From Xanthomarina sp. F1114 (GTDB lineage Bacteria > Bacteroidota > Bacteroidia > Flavobacteriales > Flavobacteriaceae), in assembly GCF_026410255.1 (NCBI RefSeq), contig NZ_JAPMLL010000014.1:1-64000 (forward strand): DNA of 64,000 bases. Direction: 5' to 3'. The position numbers were made by a program, and so were the translations under genes. Shown here one piece after another: positions 1-11,234 of the stretch (within the stretch, counting starts at the first letter, position 1; each line of letters opens with the position of its first letter). A model generated the notes under the pieces. It was not told the origin of the DNA, searched no databases, and saw only the letters and a list, made by a program, of their open reading frames with translations.

Positions 1-1
1 A

Positions 2-22
2 AAAATGTACACAGTACATTTT
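2..22. repeat. Short inverted repeat, possible terminator of a gene left of the window
   Basis: A 9-bp perfect stem (AAAATGTAC / GTACATTTT) with a 3-base loop ends in a short T-run. It could be the terminator of a gene outside the window, or part of the repeat-rich leader at 1-142. No coding region was found in 1-262 apart from the lgt start at 263. Confidence 0.4.
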
Positions 23-95
23 CTTCTGCGTTCCATCGCCTTGGGGACGTTCTGGCTACGATCCAGTTCCCGAGACGGATGACAACTAAAAATTA

Positions 96-142
96 CTGTA
101 GGGACAGGTCGCGACCTGTCCGTACGCGACCTGTCCCTACAG
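96..142. repeat. REP-like extragenic palindrome
   Basis: Two perfect 18-bp inverted arms (96-113 and 125-142) flank an 11-base spacer. Inside it, 102-121 is itself a perfect 20-bp palindrome built from the same GGACAGGTCG unit. The element can therefore fold in two competing ways. It is GC-rich, unlike its surroundings, and lies in non-coding DNA upstream of lgt. It resembles the repeated extragenic palindromes scattered in Bacteroidota genomes. Copy number elsewhere cannot be judged from this window. Confidence 0.7.
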
Positions 143-262
143 CATTTATCACAACAAAAATATTGGTTCATCCAAATTTATGATAAATTCTCGTTAATCC
201 TTTTTAACATATTCATTTAAATAACCTTTAAATGTTATATTTACAATCCTAAAATATACTCT

Positions 263-1192
263 ATGTTTTTACTTAAATTCGATTGGAACCCAATCTCTGG
301 AATCGATATCATTGGAAACTTCAAACTTTATTTTTATAGCGTGATGTGGATTACCGCCTTTATGTTAGGATGGTATATTATGAAACGCATATTTATAAAA
401 GAAAAAGTAAAATTAGAATACTTAGACCCCTTATTTATATATACGGTTTTTGCTACTATGTTAGGTGCGCGTCTAGGACATGTAATCTTCTATCAATCTG
501 AGTTGATTTCTCAAGATTTCTTTAGCATCTTTTTACCTTTTCGATTTCATCCAGAATTCGAATTTACAGGCTTTCAAGGTTTAGCTAGTCATGGTGCCGC
601 TATTGGAATTATTATTGGAATGTATCTCTACCGAAGAAAATACAAATACAAATCTTTAATGTGGATTCTGGATAGAGTTGTTATTCCTGTAGCTTCGGGT
701 GCCATATTTATTAGAATAGGAAACTTTATTAATTCCGAAATCATTGGAAAAGTTACAGATTCTGCGTTTGGAGTTCGTTTTATTCAAGACCAATACGCTC
801 CTGGGGAAGCCATGCAGCTTACTGGAATGAAAACACCAAAAGAAGCTTATGATGCTATTGCAAATAATCCACAATTTATAGAGTTATTACAAGCCGTTCC
901 TTATAGACATCCGGCACAATTATACGAAGCATTTTGTTATGTGTTTGTGTTTTTAATATTATGGTATTTCTACGCTAAAACGAATAAAGGCAATCAGCAA
1001 GGATTTTTATTTGGTTTATTTTTAGTGCTTCTATGGACCATTAGACTGTTTGTTGAGTTTGTAAAAGAACCACAAGGCGACGAGTATATAACACTTATGG
1101 GATTAAACACAGGACAACTATTAAGTATTCCGTTTATTCTTATTGGTCTGTATTTTATGTTTGTTTATAAACCTAAAAACCCAATCGATTAA
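263..1192 (+). CDS. lgt: Prolipoprotein diacylglyceryl transferase
   Basis: Transfers diacylglyceryl from phosphatidylglycerol to the lipobox cysteine of prolipoproteins at the inner membrane, the first step of lipoprotein maturation. The 309-residue polytopic protein carries the family landmarks: a SHG motif at 109-111, RIGNFINSE at 151-159 (the Lgt signature), HPAQLYEA at 216-223 and RLFVEFVKEPQ at 261-271. The region 181-212 is a longer loop than in Escherichia coli Lgt. The next gene, a lipoprotein, begins 1 nt after its stop, suggesting co-transcription. The many lipoproteins in this window depend on this enzyme. Confidence 0.95.
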   Translation: MFLLKFDWNPISGIDIIGNFKLYFYSVMWITAFMLGWYIMKRIFIKEKVKLEYLDPLFIYTVFATMLGARLGHVIFYQSELISQDFFSIFLPFRFHPEFEFTGFQGLASHGAAIGIIIGMYLYRRKYKYKSLMWILDRVVIPVASGAIFIRIGNFINSEIIGKVTDSAFGVRFIQDQYAPGEAMQLTGMKTPKEAYDAIANNPQFIELLQAVPYRHPAQLYEAFCYVFVFLILWYFYAKTNKGNQQGFLFGLFLVLLWTIRLFVEFVKEPQGDEYITLMGLNTGQLLSIPFILIGLYFMFVYKPKNPID

Positions 1193-1193
1193 T

Positions 1194-1706
1194 ATGGTCT
1201 TTAAATTTAAATATTCACTTTCGTTTGTTTTTTTGCTAAGTATAATCTCTTTAAGCCTAACAACTTCGTGTAAAGACGATAAAAAGATTATTAAAACTAC
1301 CGAAGTTACTTTTACTAAAGAAGGCGAATTAACACTATTTGAAGCAGAAACTAATACACCCATTTCAACCATCGATATTGAAATTGCAGATAATGAATAC
1401 GAAACCCAAACGGGTTTAATGTATAGAAGTTCCATGAAAGAAAACCGTGGAATGCTCTTTGTTTTTGAAGATGAAAGACCTCGTTCTTTTTATATGAAAA
1501 ACACACAGTTTGCATTAGATCTCATCTATTTAGATACGAATAAAACCATTGTAAGTTTTCAGGAAAATGCACAGCCTTTAAATGAAAGCTCGCTCCCATC
1601 TAATTTCCCTGCAAAATATGTTTTGGAAGTAAATGCCGGCTTGGTAGCTAAATGGAATCTACAAGTTGGAGATTATATGAGTTATTCAGTAATTAATTCA
1701 CAATAA
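1194..1706 (+). CDS. DUF192 family lipoprotein
   Basis: A 170-residue exported protein. I chose the ATG at 1194 rather than an upstream in-frame start at 1143, because it is followed at once by a lipoprotein signal peptide ending LTTSC (cysteine 26) and because the longer form would run 50 nt into lgt. The body matches the DUF192 pattern: TGLMYR, then GMLFVF, then FYMKNT with a following L-D-L-I-Y. The biochemical role of DUF192 is unknown. It starts 1 nt after lgt and is probably in the same transcript. Confidence 0.85.
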   Translation: MVFKFKYSLSFVFLLSIISLSLTTSCKDDKKIIKTTEVTFTKEGELTLFEAETNTPISTIDIEIADNEYETQTGLMYRSSMKENRGMLFVFEDERPRSFYMKNTQFALDLIYLDTNKTIVSFQENAQPLNESSLPSNFPAKYVLEVNAGLVAKWNLQVGDYMSYSVINSQ

Positions 1707-1816
1707 ATATTTAAGGGTTTATAGTGAATTGGTAAAATAGAAATCATAAAAGGAAACTTAAATTAACACCTGTTCTAATAACTGATATCCTGTTTTAATT
1801 TACTGCACAAAACAAG

Positions 1817-2674
1817 ATGAACTACGGCGTAAAAACTACAACTATAACAACAGCTTCCAATCAGGACTTAGCTTTGTCTGTATTTAAGCCTAAACAGTCT
1901 AACCATAAAAGTATTGTAATTTCTTCTGCAACTGGGGTTTTACAAAAATACTACTTCAGGTTTGCCAACCACTTTGCTCAATTAGGCTTTACCGTTTATA
2001 CTTTCGATTATTATGGTATTGGTGCTTCTAATTCCAAAAATATTAAGCAAATTACCGCTAATCTAAATACTTGGGCAATGGATCAGGCTGCCGTATTAAA
2101 ATACGCCAAAGAAAAAAACCCTGAACATAAATTAGTTTTAATAACACATAGTATTGGAGGACAGCTTATTGGTTTAAACCCGGAAATTAAATTGGTTGAT
2201 GCTATAATTACGGTTGCTTCACAAACAGGTTATTGGAAATACTTTCAAGGATTTTCAAAATTTAGAATGTGTATGTTTTGGTATGTGCTCATTCCTGTAT
2301 TTACGCCATTATTTGGTTATTTTCCTGCAAAACAATTAGGCTTATTTGAGAACATTCCAAAACAAGTGGCTTACCAATGGAGAGAATGGGGAATTCACCC
2401 AGAATATATGTTTGGACATTTTAAGCACACGAGTTTATACTTTAATTCTATTAGATGTAATGTGTTAGCTTTAAGTTTTCCAAGAGACATATTTGCTTCA
2501 AAAGCTTCAGTAGATTGGCTGGCATCTAAATTCACTCAGGCAGAAGTAGACAGACGACATCTTATACCTGAAGAGCTTCAGATTAAGGATATTCAACATT
2601 TTGGTTTTTTTAAGAAAGCCTTTAAAGAGTCTCTTTGGAGTTTAACAGAAACTTGGATTGAGGAAAACACTTAG
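1817..2674 (+). CDS. Alpha/beta hydrolase
   Basis: A 285-residue cytoplasmic alpha/beta-hydrolase fold protein (no signal peptide), similar in layout to the COG4757 group of predicted hydrolases. The nucleophile elbow is HSIGG with Ser112. An aspartate in the PRD segment near residue 220 and the histidine in the IQHFG segment near the C-terminus are plausible triad partners. Substrate unknown. It stands alone, 110 nt after the DUF192 gene, and converges on secDF with a shared terminator between them. Confidence 0.75.
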   Translation: MNYGVKTTTITTASNQDLALSVFKPKQSNHKSIVISSATGVLQKYYFRFANHFAQLGFTVYTFDYYGIGASNSKNIKQITANLNTWAMDQAAVLKYAKEKNPEHKLVLITHSIGGQLIGLNPEIKLVDAIITVASQTGYWKYFQGFSKFRMCMFWYVLIPVFTPLFGYFPAKQLGLFENIPKQVAYQWREWGIHPEYMFGHFKHTSLYFNSIRCNVLALSFPRDIFASKASVDWLASKFTQAEVDRRHLIPEELQIKDIQHFGFFKKAFKESLWSLTETWIEENT

Positions 2675-2736
2675 TTTTCTTTAGAGCAAAAGAATCCAGC
2701 CCAAAATACTTCAGTTAAAAACTATATTCCGAAAAC

Positions 2737-2774
2737 AAAAAAGTCCTTTTGATTAATATCAAAAAGACTTTTTT
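2737..2774. terminator. Bidirectional intrinsic terminator between the hydrolase gene and secDF
   Basis: A 17-bp stem with one mismatch and a 4-base loop, flanked by an A-run on one side and a T-run on the other. It would give a U-tailed hairpin on either strand. It sits between two convergent genes, so it probably serves both. Confidence 0.85.
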
Positions 2775-2798
2775 TATATACTTTAAAGTTATCTGAGC

Positions 2799-5777
2799 TT
2801 AGGCTTCAGCAACTTCTTCTTTTGGTTTATCCTTTAAAGAATCGGCTGCATCTCCTCTTTTTACAGAATCGTACATTATTGGAGTTGCTATAAACAACGA
2901 TGAGTATGTACCAACTATAACACCAACTATTAAGGCAAACATAAAGCCTCTAATTGAATCTCCACCAAAAATAAAGATTGCTAATAGCACCACTAAGGTA
3001 GTTAAAGACGTATTTAAGGTTCTACTTAAAGTACTACTTAAAGAGGAGTTGATAATTTTACCGAAATTCCATGATGTATGTTCGTTAACAAATTCACGAA
3101 TTCTATCAAACACAACCACGGTATCGTTTAATGAGTAACCAATTACCGTTAAGATAGCTGCAATAAAGGCTTGATCTATCTCCATAGAGAATGGCATAAA
3201 TTTATATGTTAAAGAGAATACACCTAAAACAATAATCACATCATGGAATACAGCTGCAACTGCACCAAGAGAGAATTGCCATCTTTTAAAACGGAATAAG
3301 ATATAAAGGAACACAACAATTAGCGATCCAAAAATAGCCCAAATAGAAGCTGTTTTAATATCGTTTGCAATTGTTGGACTCACTTTATAATACTTCATTA
3401 AACCAACAGTTTTATGTTCGTTATCACTCATAAAGTCATCATAAGAAACACCTTCTAAATGAGGTAATAAAGCTGTATATAAAGTTTTTCTTAATTCTTC
3501 ATCTACTTCAGCACTAGTTTCATCTACTTTAAACTTAGTTGTAATTTTTAATTGATTAGAATTACCAAAAGTTTTAGCATCTGCTGACCCAAAATATTCA
3601 GGCTCTGAAAGTAGGTCTGTAATTTCAGATGCGCTTACGGGTTGGTCAAAACGTACTTGGTAAGTTCTTCCCCCAACAAAATCGACACCTTGATCTAAAC
3701 CATTTGTAAATAAAGATCCAATACTTACAGTTAACATAATTGCTGAAAATATATAAGCAGTTTTATGTTTCTTTAAGAAGTCTATATTGATGTTTCTAAA
3801 TAAATTCTTAGTTAAGCTTGTAGAGAAATCTAATTTCCCTCCTCTTTCAGAATACCAATCCACTATTAATCTTGTAATAAAAATAGCTGTAAATAAAGAA
3901 GTAGCAATACCAATTATTAAGGTAGTAGCAAATCCTTTAATAGGTCCTGTTCCAAATATAAATAAGATTAAAGCGGTAAGACCTGTTGTAATGTTGGCAT
4001 CTAAAATAGAAGACAAAGCATTACTAAATCCGTCTTGTATAGATTCTTTTTGTCCTTTTCCTTTAGCGAGTTCTTCTCGAATCCTCTCAAAGATAAGTAC
4101 GTTTGCATCCACAGACATACCAATAGTTAACACAATACCGGCAATTCCAGGTAAGGTTAATACGGCTCCTAAACCAGATAACACACCAAATATTAATAAA
4201 ATATTGAATGCCATTGCTATATCAGCAAAAAGTCCTGCTTTTCCGTAATAGAAAATCATCCATAACAACACTAAAGCAAGTGCAATTAAGAAAGATAATT
4301 TTCCAGAATCGATAGCTTCCTGACCTAAAGATGGTCCTACTACCTCACTTTGAATAATATCTGCTGAAGCTGGTAATTTACCGGCACGTAAAACGTTGGC
4401 TAAATCCGTTGCTTCATTTAATGTAAAGTTACCAGAGATTTGAGAGTTTCCTCCAGAAATAGCTCCTGTGGTAACTCCTGGTGCAGAATACACCACATTA
4501 TCTAATACAATAGCAATTTGAGAACCTTGAGTAAATGCATTTCCAGTCATTTCTTCCCAGATTTTAGCACCTTTAGCATTCATTTGCATAGAAACTACTG
4601 GCTTACTTGTAGGGCCATATTCTTGACGTGCATCTGTAACTACGGCTCCACTTAAAGGAGGAAGGTTATCTCTATTTCCAACTAAAGCGTATAAATCTAC
4701 TATTTCGCTGTCTTTTGCTGGTTTTCCAAATAAGAACTTAACATTACGCATTTCTGCAGGAAGTAAAGCTCTAACTTGAGGCATATTTAAATACTCAAGA
4801 ACTTTGTCTTTATCTTTTATAGCAAATTGTGCTACAACAGGACCGCCTTGGTAACCAAAACCTCTAATTAATTTTCCAATTGGATTATTTTCAACATCTA
4901 AAGAATCTGGATCGTCTCCTAATAAGTCAGAAATCTTAGAATCTTCAGAATCTTCAATTCCTTCTTCGTTTTCATCTGTAGCTTCTTGTTCTGGAGCTTC
5001 AATTTCTTTTATCAATTCGTTAGCTTGATTTAAGAAGCCCATGAATTGTTCACCTTTATAAGCATCCCAAAACTCTAATTGAGCTGTACTTTGTAATAAG
5101 GTAGTAGCACGTTCTACATCTTTAACACCTGGTAATTCTACAAGAATTTGACCAGAAGATCCTAAACGCTGAATGTTTGGAGATGTTACACCAAACTCAT
5201 CAATACGTTTACGTAAGACTTCGAAAGCGGAAATAATAGACTCGTCAATTTTTCTTGAGATGATAGGTTTTACCTGATCATCGGACATATCGAAAGTAAT
5301 TTCTTCGCTTAACGTTCTATTGGCAAAAATTTCTGGAGAAGCCAATTTAGTGTCTCCTTTAATTGCGTCGAAAGCTATGTAGAAATCTTCTAAGTATGTA
5401 TTTTGACTACTTTTCTGAAGTTCGGAAGCGTTATCTAAAGCCTGATTAAAAACAGGATCTTTACTATAATTAGCTAATCCTTTTAAAATGTCTTTTACAG
5501 ATACTTGTAAAATAACATTGACTCCACCTTTTAGGTCAAGACCTAAATTCATGGCGTTTTCCTTAACCTCGTTATAGGTGTAATCGGCAACTCCTAAGCT
5601 ATACACTTTTTCGTTAGCTATAGAATCTAAATACTGACGTTCTTTAACTGCATCGCCACTTGCATACACTCTTGCATCTTCGTCTATACTGTTTGCCTTA
5701 AATGTAAAAGACAATTGGTAAATACTTACCAAACCAAATAAAATTGCAAATAGTTTTACTAATCCTTTATTCTGCAT
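2799..5777 (-). CDS. secDF: Fused protein translocase subunit SecDF
   Basis: A 992-residue membrane protein that uses the proton motive force to pull preproteins through SecYEG. The SecD half carries DLKGGVNV at 81-88, a large periplasmic domain and a GMSVDANVLIFERIREE segment in its membrane bundle. The SecF half begins near residue 680, with GVDFVGG at 697-703 and a SLNDTVVVFDRIRE segment. SecD-SecF fusion is usual in Bacteroidota. The periplasmic domain holds a strongly acidic insert of about 35 residues near 260-295. It is transcribed alone, with 150 nt before the next upstream gene. Confidence 0.96.
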   Translation of the reverse strand: MQNKGLVKLFAILFGLVSIYQLSFTFKANSIDEDARVYASGDAVKERQYLDSIANEKVYSLGVADYTYNEVKENAMNLGLDLKGGVNVILQVSVKDILKGLANYSKDPVFNQALDNASELQKSSQNTYLEDFYIAFDAIKGDTKLASPEIFANRTLSEEITFDMSDDQVKPIISRKIDESIISAFEVLRKRIDEFGVTSPNIQRLGSSGQILVELPGVKDVERATTLLQSTAQLEFWDAYKGEQFMGFLNQANELIKEIEAPEQEATDENEEGIEDSEDSKISDLLGDDPDSLDVENNPIGKLIRGFGYQGGPVVAQFAIKDKDKVLEYLNMPQVRALLPAEMRNVKFLFGKPAKDSEIVDLYALVGNRDNLPPLSGAVVTDARQEYGPTSKPVVSMQMNAKGAKIWEEMTGNAFTQGSQIAIVLDNVVYSAPGVTTGAISGGNSQISGNFTLNEATDLANVLRAGKLPASADIIQSEVVGPSLGQEAIDSGKLSFLIALALVLLWMIFYYGKAGLFADIAMAFNILLIFGVLSGLGAVLTLPGIAGIVLTIGMSVDANVLIFERIREELAKGKGQKESIQDGFSNALSSILDANITTGLTALILFIFGTGPIKGFATTLIIGIATSLFTAIFITRLIVDWYSERGGKLDFSTSLTKNLFRNINIDFLKKHKTAYIFSAIMLTVSIGSLFTNGLDQGVDFVGGRTYQVRFDQPVSASEITDLLSEPEYFGSADAKTFGNSNQLKITTKFKVDETSAEVDEELRKTLYTALLPHLEGVSYDDFMSDNEHKTVGLMKYYKVSPTIANDIKTASIWAIFGSLIVVFLYILFRFKRWQFSLGAVAAVFHDVIIVLGVFSLTYKFMPFSMEIDQAFIAAILTVIGYSLNDTVVVFDRIREFVNEHTSWNFGKIINSSLSSTLSRTLNTSLTTLVVLLAIFIFGGDSIRGFMFALIVGVIVGTYSSLFIATPIMYDSVKRGDAADSLKDKPKEEVAEA

Positions 5778-5873
5778 TATTTATTAAATTAATTAGTTCT
5801 TTGTTCTGAATTTTTAAAACGAGCAAATATATATCTTCTAGACTTATTTAACAAAATGTTTAGGATATATAAC

Positions 5874-5908
5874 AAAAAAAAACAGCTATAAAAAGCTGTT
5901 TTTTTTTG
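5874..5908 (-). terminator. Intrinsic terminator after the DUF4412-like gene
   Basis: The stem AAAACAGCT / AGCTGTTTT with long flanking A and T tracts lies about 20 nt beyond the stop of the 5928-6590 gene. It also separates that gene from the secDF promoter region. Confidence 0.8.
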
Positions 5909-5927
5909 TTGCTAAAAAGTTAATGGC

Positions 5928-6590
5928 TTACATGCCTTGTAACTTGTCAGTTTTTTCGTAACCTTCTGGAGGTGTCATATCAAATTTATCATCTGGAACA
6001 GATTCATTCTTAATTTCTGTAACCTCTTGAGTGATAGTTAAATTCATTCCCATCTGATTCATATTCATAGTTAAGTAAAGTGGATATCCATTTAAATCCG
6101 TTCCCATCATTGCAGATTGTTGAGAGATAGCACTTAACTTATCTGTTGTATACACATCCATTTTTACAACTACACCATCTTTATTTATTTCTACATTATA
6201 TTCTTGACATTCGTATCCAAGAACATTTTTAGTTTCGTCTCCTTTTGTAACAACCACATTCTCCATATCTTCCTCTGACGGTTCCATAGGTTGAATTGAA
6301 TACGTTTTACCTGTACTTTGATTATTAAGACTCATAAACATTTGGTTATTATCGTTATCCATAATAGCCACAGTAGAGCCTGTCATAAAATTATTAGATT
6401 CAGAACGCGTTTTATTTCCTTTAAAATACGTTGTAGTTATAATATCTCCAATCATAGCTAGCTGACCTTGCAATTCCTCATTGTCTGTAGACATAGTTTG
6501 CTTAGAAGTAACCACGCCTTCTGTAAGTTTTTCTTGCGAAAAGCCTAAACTGCTAACAGTAATTAAAAAGGCTAAAAATATATTTTTCAT
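5928..6590 (-). CDS. Secreted DUF4412-like protein
   Basis: A 220-residue exported protein of unknown function. An open frame continues 14 codons further upstream, but those codons run into an extragenic inverted repeat. The ATG at 6590 is followed directly by a signal peptide (MKNIFLAFLITVSSLGFSQ), so I place the start there. The body looks like the DUF4412 type found in Bacteroidota: a beta-rich domain with a SxGKTYSIQ-like strand and a C-terminal segment ending near PPEGYEK. It is probably periplasmic or outer-membrane associated. Confidence 0.7.
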   Translation of the reverse strand: MKNIFLAFLITVSSLGFSQEKLTEGVVTSKQTMSTDNEELQGQLAMIGDIITTTYFKGNKTRSESNNFMTGSTVAIMDNDNNQMFMSLNNQSTGKTYSIQPMEPSEEDMENVVVTKGDETKNVLGYECQEYNVEINKDGVVVKMDVYTTDKLSAISQQSAMMGTDLNGYPLYLTMNMNQMGMNLTITQEVTEIKNESVPDDKFDMTPPEGYEKTDKLQGM

Positions 6591-6626
6591 AAATAATAGT
6601 TTAAGTTTTTGGTTTATATAAAAAAA

Positions 6627-6696
6627 TGTCATCCTGATAAATGTAAGAATCTTTAATAAAAAGGGGCAACTCTTAAAGCCATGTATCAGAATGACA
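6627..6696. repeat. REP-like inverted repeat (TGTCAT...ATGACA type)
   Basis: Thirteen-base arms at 6627-6639 and 6684-6696 match with one mismatch and enclose 44 bases. The element fills the space between the DUF4412-like gene and the 3' end of mdh. Its arms, of the form GTCATnCTGA, resemble dispersed intergenic palindromes common in flavobacteria. It may double as a transcription stop after mdh, although no clear U-tract follows. Confidence 0.6.
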
Positions 6697-6710
6697 TATT
6701 ATAGAATTTC

Positions 6711-7637
6711 TTATAATTCTAAAAGTCCGTTTGTTTTTCTTACGGCTTCTGCACTTTCTTTCATGCTTATTTTTTCGGCATCGTTTAAGTCTATTTCAAC
6801 TATTTTTTCGATCCCGTTTCTTCCTAAAATTACTGGAACTCCAATACAAATATCTTTCAATCCGTATTCACCATCTAATAGAACTGAACAAGGGAACATT
6901 TTTTTCTGGTCGCATGCAATAGCTTGTACTAAACCACTTACTGCTGCTCCAGGAGCGTACCAAGCAGACGTACCTAATAATTTTGTAAGAGTTGCTCCCC
7001 CTACTTTGGTATCTGCCTTAACCTGCTCTAAACGGTCTTCTGATAAAAATTCAGTTACAGGAACCGAGTTTCTTGTAGCCAATCTTGTTAAAGGAATCAT
7101 TCCGGTATCACTATGTCCACCAACAACCATTCCATCTACATCGCTAATTGGCGCACCTAAAGCTTCTGCTAATCTATATTTAAAACGTGCAGAATCTAAA
7201 GCTCCACCCATTCCAATAATTCTGTTTTTTGGTAATCCAGTAGATTTTGAAGCTAAATAGGCCATAGTATCCATTGGGTTGCTTACAACAATAAGTATAG
7301 TTTCTGGTGAATGTTTTACTAAGTTTGAAGATACTTCTTTTACAATTCCAGCATTAATACCAATTAATTCTTCACGTGTCATTCCTGGCTTTCTAGGAAT
7401 TCCCGAAGTAATTACACAAATATCGCTCTTTGCAGTAGCTGAATAATTGTTAGTTACCCCTGTTATTTTCGTGTCAAATCCATTTAATGAAGCCGTTTGC
7501 ATTAAATCCATGGCTTTCCCTTCGGCAAAACCTTCTTTAATGTCTAATAAAACCACTTCTGAAGCAAAATTTTTAATCGCTATGTATTCTGCACAACTTG
7601 CTCCTACTGCCCCTGCTCCAACTACTGTTACTTTCAT
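6711..7637 (-). CDS. mdh: Malate dehydrogenase (LDH-like type)
   Basis: Oxidises malate to oxaloacetate with NAD+ in the TCA cycle. The 308-residue protein has the dinucleotide motif GAGAVG (residues 7-12) and an acidic residue at the end of the second strand (Asp32) that favours NAD+. Arg82 and Arg88, in the RKPGMTR loop, bind the dicarboxylate and point to malate rather than lactate. Arg151 and catalytic His175 (GGHSDTG) complete the site. It is monocistronic, with a 310-nt leader region upstream. Confidence 0.95.
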   Translation of the reverse strand: MKVTVVGAGAVGASCAEYIAIKNFASEVVLLDIKEGFAEGKAMDLMQTASLNGFDTKITGVTNNYSATAKSDICVITSGIPRKPGMTREELIGINAGIVKEVSSNLVKHSPETILIVVSNPMDTMAYLASKSTGLPKNRIIGMGGALDSARFKYRLAEALGAPISDVDGMVVGGHSDTGMIPLTRLATRNSVPVTEFLSEDRLEQVKADTKVGGATLTKLLGTSAWYAPGAAVSGLVQAIACDQKKMFPCSVLLDGEYGLKDICIGVPVILGRNGIEKIVEIDLNDAEKISMKESAEAVRKTNGLLEL

Positions 7638-7947
7638 ATTATAATTATTATTTTAAGTTAATATAAGAATGATTTATCCCCGTTTTAAAACCATTTAATT
7701 TTTAATCGGGTTAAATCAAAAGTTTGAATTCTTCTATAATTATAGGAAGATATTAAAAGTATAAAACTAACAACAGTCCATATAATAAAATAATCCTGTC
7801 CATATTATATGTCCACATTTATTTCTTAGAAATACGTCTGAAAGTTTTGTGTTTTTCAATTTTCATCTACCTGTTTAGCAGTACAATTACTAAACTTTAG
7901 CAAATTTAACATTTTTAAACTAAAATTGTTTTAAGATTTTGCTAAAT
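7638..7947. other. Intergenic region upstream of mdh
   Basis: 310 bases of AT-rich DNA without a credible gene. A match to the -7 box on the minus strand (TAAATTTG, 7901-7908) could start a long mdh leader, but no clear -33 element accompanies it. No terminator hairpin was recognised after the barrel-protein gene's neighbour here. Confidence 0.4.
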
Positions 7948-8961
7948 CTAAAATGAAAAATTTAATCCAAGGGAAGCACTATCAAATTCTGCAAAGGTAT
8001 AGTCTAAGTTTAGAGCAAAAAAACCAAGTTTTACATGAGCTCCTAACGTCGTTCTAACTCCTGAAGTTTTATCTTCAATAGAAAACGGATCTATAATTTC
8101 TTCGGTATACAATACCCCATCTGTAACCACATAGGTTCCAAGCAAGTCTGTTTCCGATTTACCGTTTAAATAACCAAGTCCTCCATATACATTTAGCACC
8201 TTAAAGTTTGTAGAAGCAATTAATTCAAATAACAAGGTATTAACATCTGTACTTACTTGTTGGCTATTGCCTTCTATTATACTTGAATTTGTAAAATCGT
8301 AACTGCCATCTAAATGTGTATAAGCAATTAAGCCCGAAATGGCCACAGGAAAAAATTTATCTCGCGGCAACCATGCTGTAAATTCCTGCTGAATCCCGAA
8401 TCCGTAAAGCCCTGTTTTAACATCGTTAGTTTCTACTTTTGGAAAATAACGCGCTTTTAATTGTGTTCCTCTAAATGGTGAAAAACTAGCTTGTAAAAAA
8501 GCGGTTGGTATAAAATTAACTCCCGAAGAGCCAAGTCCTGTTGGTAAGGTTATTTCTGTTTCTTGATTTCCAAAAATAGGATCATCGTAAGTAATAATTA
8601 CAGATATATCTGGATTGTTATGTCCCAAAGCCGTAGCCACCATTTTAGACGCACTATTATCTGGAAAGCGTATGTTGTTATAATCGCTAGCTCTCATTTC
8701 AAACGATTTCTTCTTATCATTTATAAAAGAGGTATTAGCAACCAAGCCTATTTCGAAACCAAATTGCTTCTGTCCTTTGGCGTGATTAAACCAACCGTTA
8801 TTTATACCATACATTAACCCTTCTGTTGCCGGAGCTAAATAATCTGTACTAAAACGCTTGGCGTCATCAATACCTGCAGCTAATAATTCGTCTATATTAT
8901 TTTGGGCAGTGAATGAAAAGGAAACTAAAAATAAAATTAAAAAGGAAAGACCTGTACGCAT
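7948..8961 (-). CDS. DUF6588-like outer-membrane beta-barrel protein
   Basis: A 337-residue exported protein. The N-terminal signal peptide (about 19 residues, ending FTAQ) is followed by an IDELLAAGIDDAKRF segment typical of a Bacteroidota-specific family I take to be DUF6588. The rest alternates short amphipathic strands, and the chain ends in phenylalanine (LGLNFSF), as outer-membrane barrels do. Function unknown; no transport partner lies nearby. It could be a structural porin-like protein. Confidence 0.6.
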   Translation of the reverse strand: MRTGLSFLILFLVSFSFTAQNNIDELLAAGIDDAKRFSTDYLAPATEGLMYGINNGWFNHAKGQKQFGFEIGLVANTSFINDKKKSFEMRASDYNNIRFPDNSASKMVATALGHNNPDISVIITYDDPIFGNQETEITLPTGLGSSGVNFIPTAFLQASFSPFRGTQLKARYFPKVETNDVKTGLYGFGIQQEFTAWLPRDKFFPVAISGLIAYTHLDGSYDFTNSSIIEGNSQQVSTDVNTLLFELIASTNFKVLNVYGGLGYLNGKSETDLLGTYVVTDGVLYTEEIIDPFSIEDKTSGVRTTLGAHVKLGFFALNLDYTFAEFDSASLGLNFSF

Positions 8962-9067
8962 AACAAAATTAGGTTAAGATTAAAAGCACAACTACTTAAT
9001 AGCTATTTAACTTAGAAGGTTAACATTTATTGTCTATAAACGGAAAATACTTACTATAGCTTGTTAT

Positions 9068-9109
9068 AAAAAAACCTGTTGAACCTTAATCGATCCTACA
9101 GGTTTTTTT
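9068..9109. terminator. Intrinsic terminator downstream of gyrB
   Basis: The 12-base arms AAAAAAACCTGT and ACAGGTTTTTTT are separated by 18 bases. It lies about 80 nt past the gyrB stop and would end gyrB transcripts before the barrel-protein gene. Confidence 0.75.
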
Positions 9110-9187
9110 AAGTAAATTAAAGATACTCTAAAACAATATCTGGAGCTTACTTGTTTTGCTTAATGCAATACAAGTGCTCTAAATTGT

Positions 9188-11167
<1,980 letters not shown>

Positions 11168-11197
11168 TTAGCTTGTTCAGTCAGCAAATGACTTCAC

Positions 11198-11225
11198 AAA
11201 AAAATCCCGATGTATCGGGACTTTT
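11198..11225 (-). terminator. Terminator-like hairpin in the gyrB leader
   Basis: The stem TCCCGA / TCGGGA with a 4-base loop is followed, on the minus strand, by seven Ts. It lies between the gyrB promoter box and the start codon, so it would form in the gyrB 5' leader. It may be an attenuator-like or 5'-stabilising hairpin, or it may end an unseen minus-strand transcript. Confidence 0.6.
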
Positions 11226-11234
11226 GAATACAAA

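Noticed and set aside
1143-1193. Longer N-terminus for the DUF192 gene
   Set aside because: It would lie inside lgt and would bury the lipoprotein signal peptide that begins at 1194.
3787-4248. 153-residue plus-strand frame antisense to secDF
   Set aside because: It is a shadow of the SecDF membrane region, with no domain and an unusual composition.
6691-7260. 189-residue plus-strand frame over mdh
   Set aside because: It is the mirror of a highly conserved malate dehydrogenase gene; there is no independent evidence.
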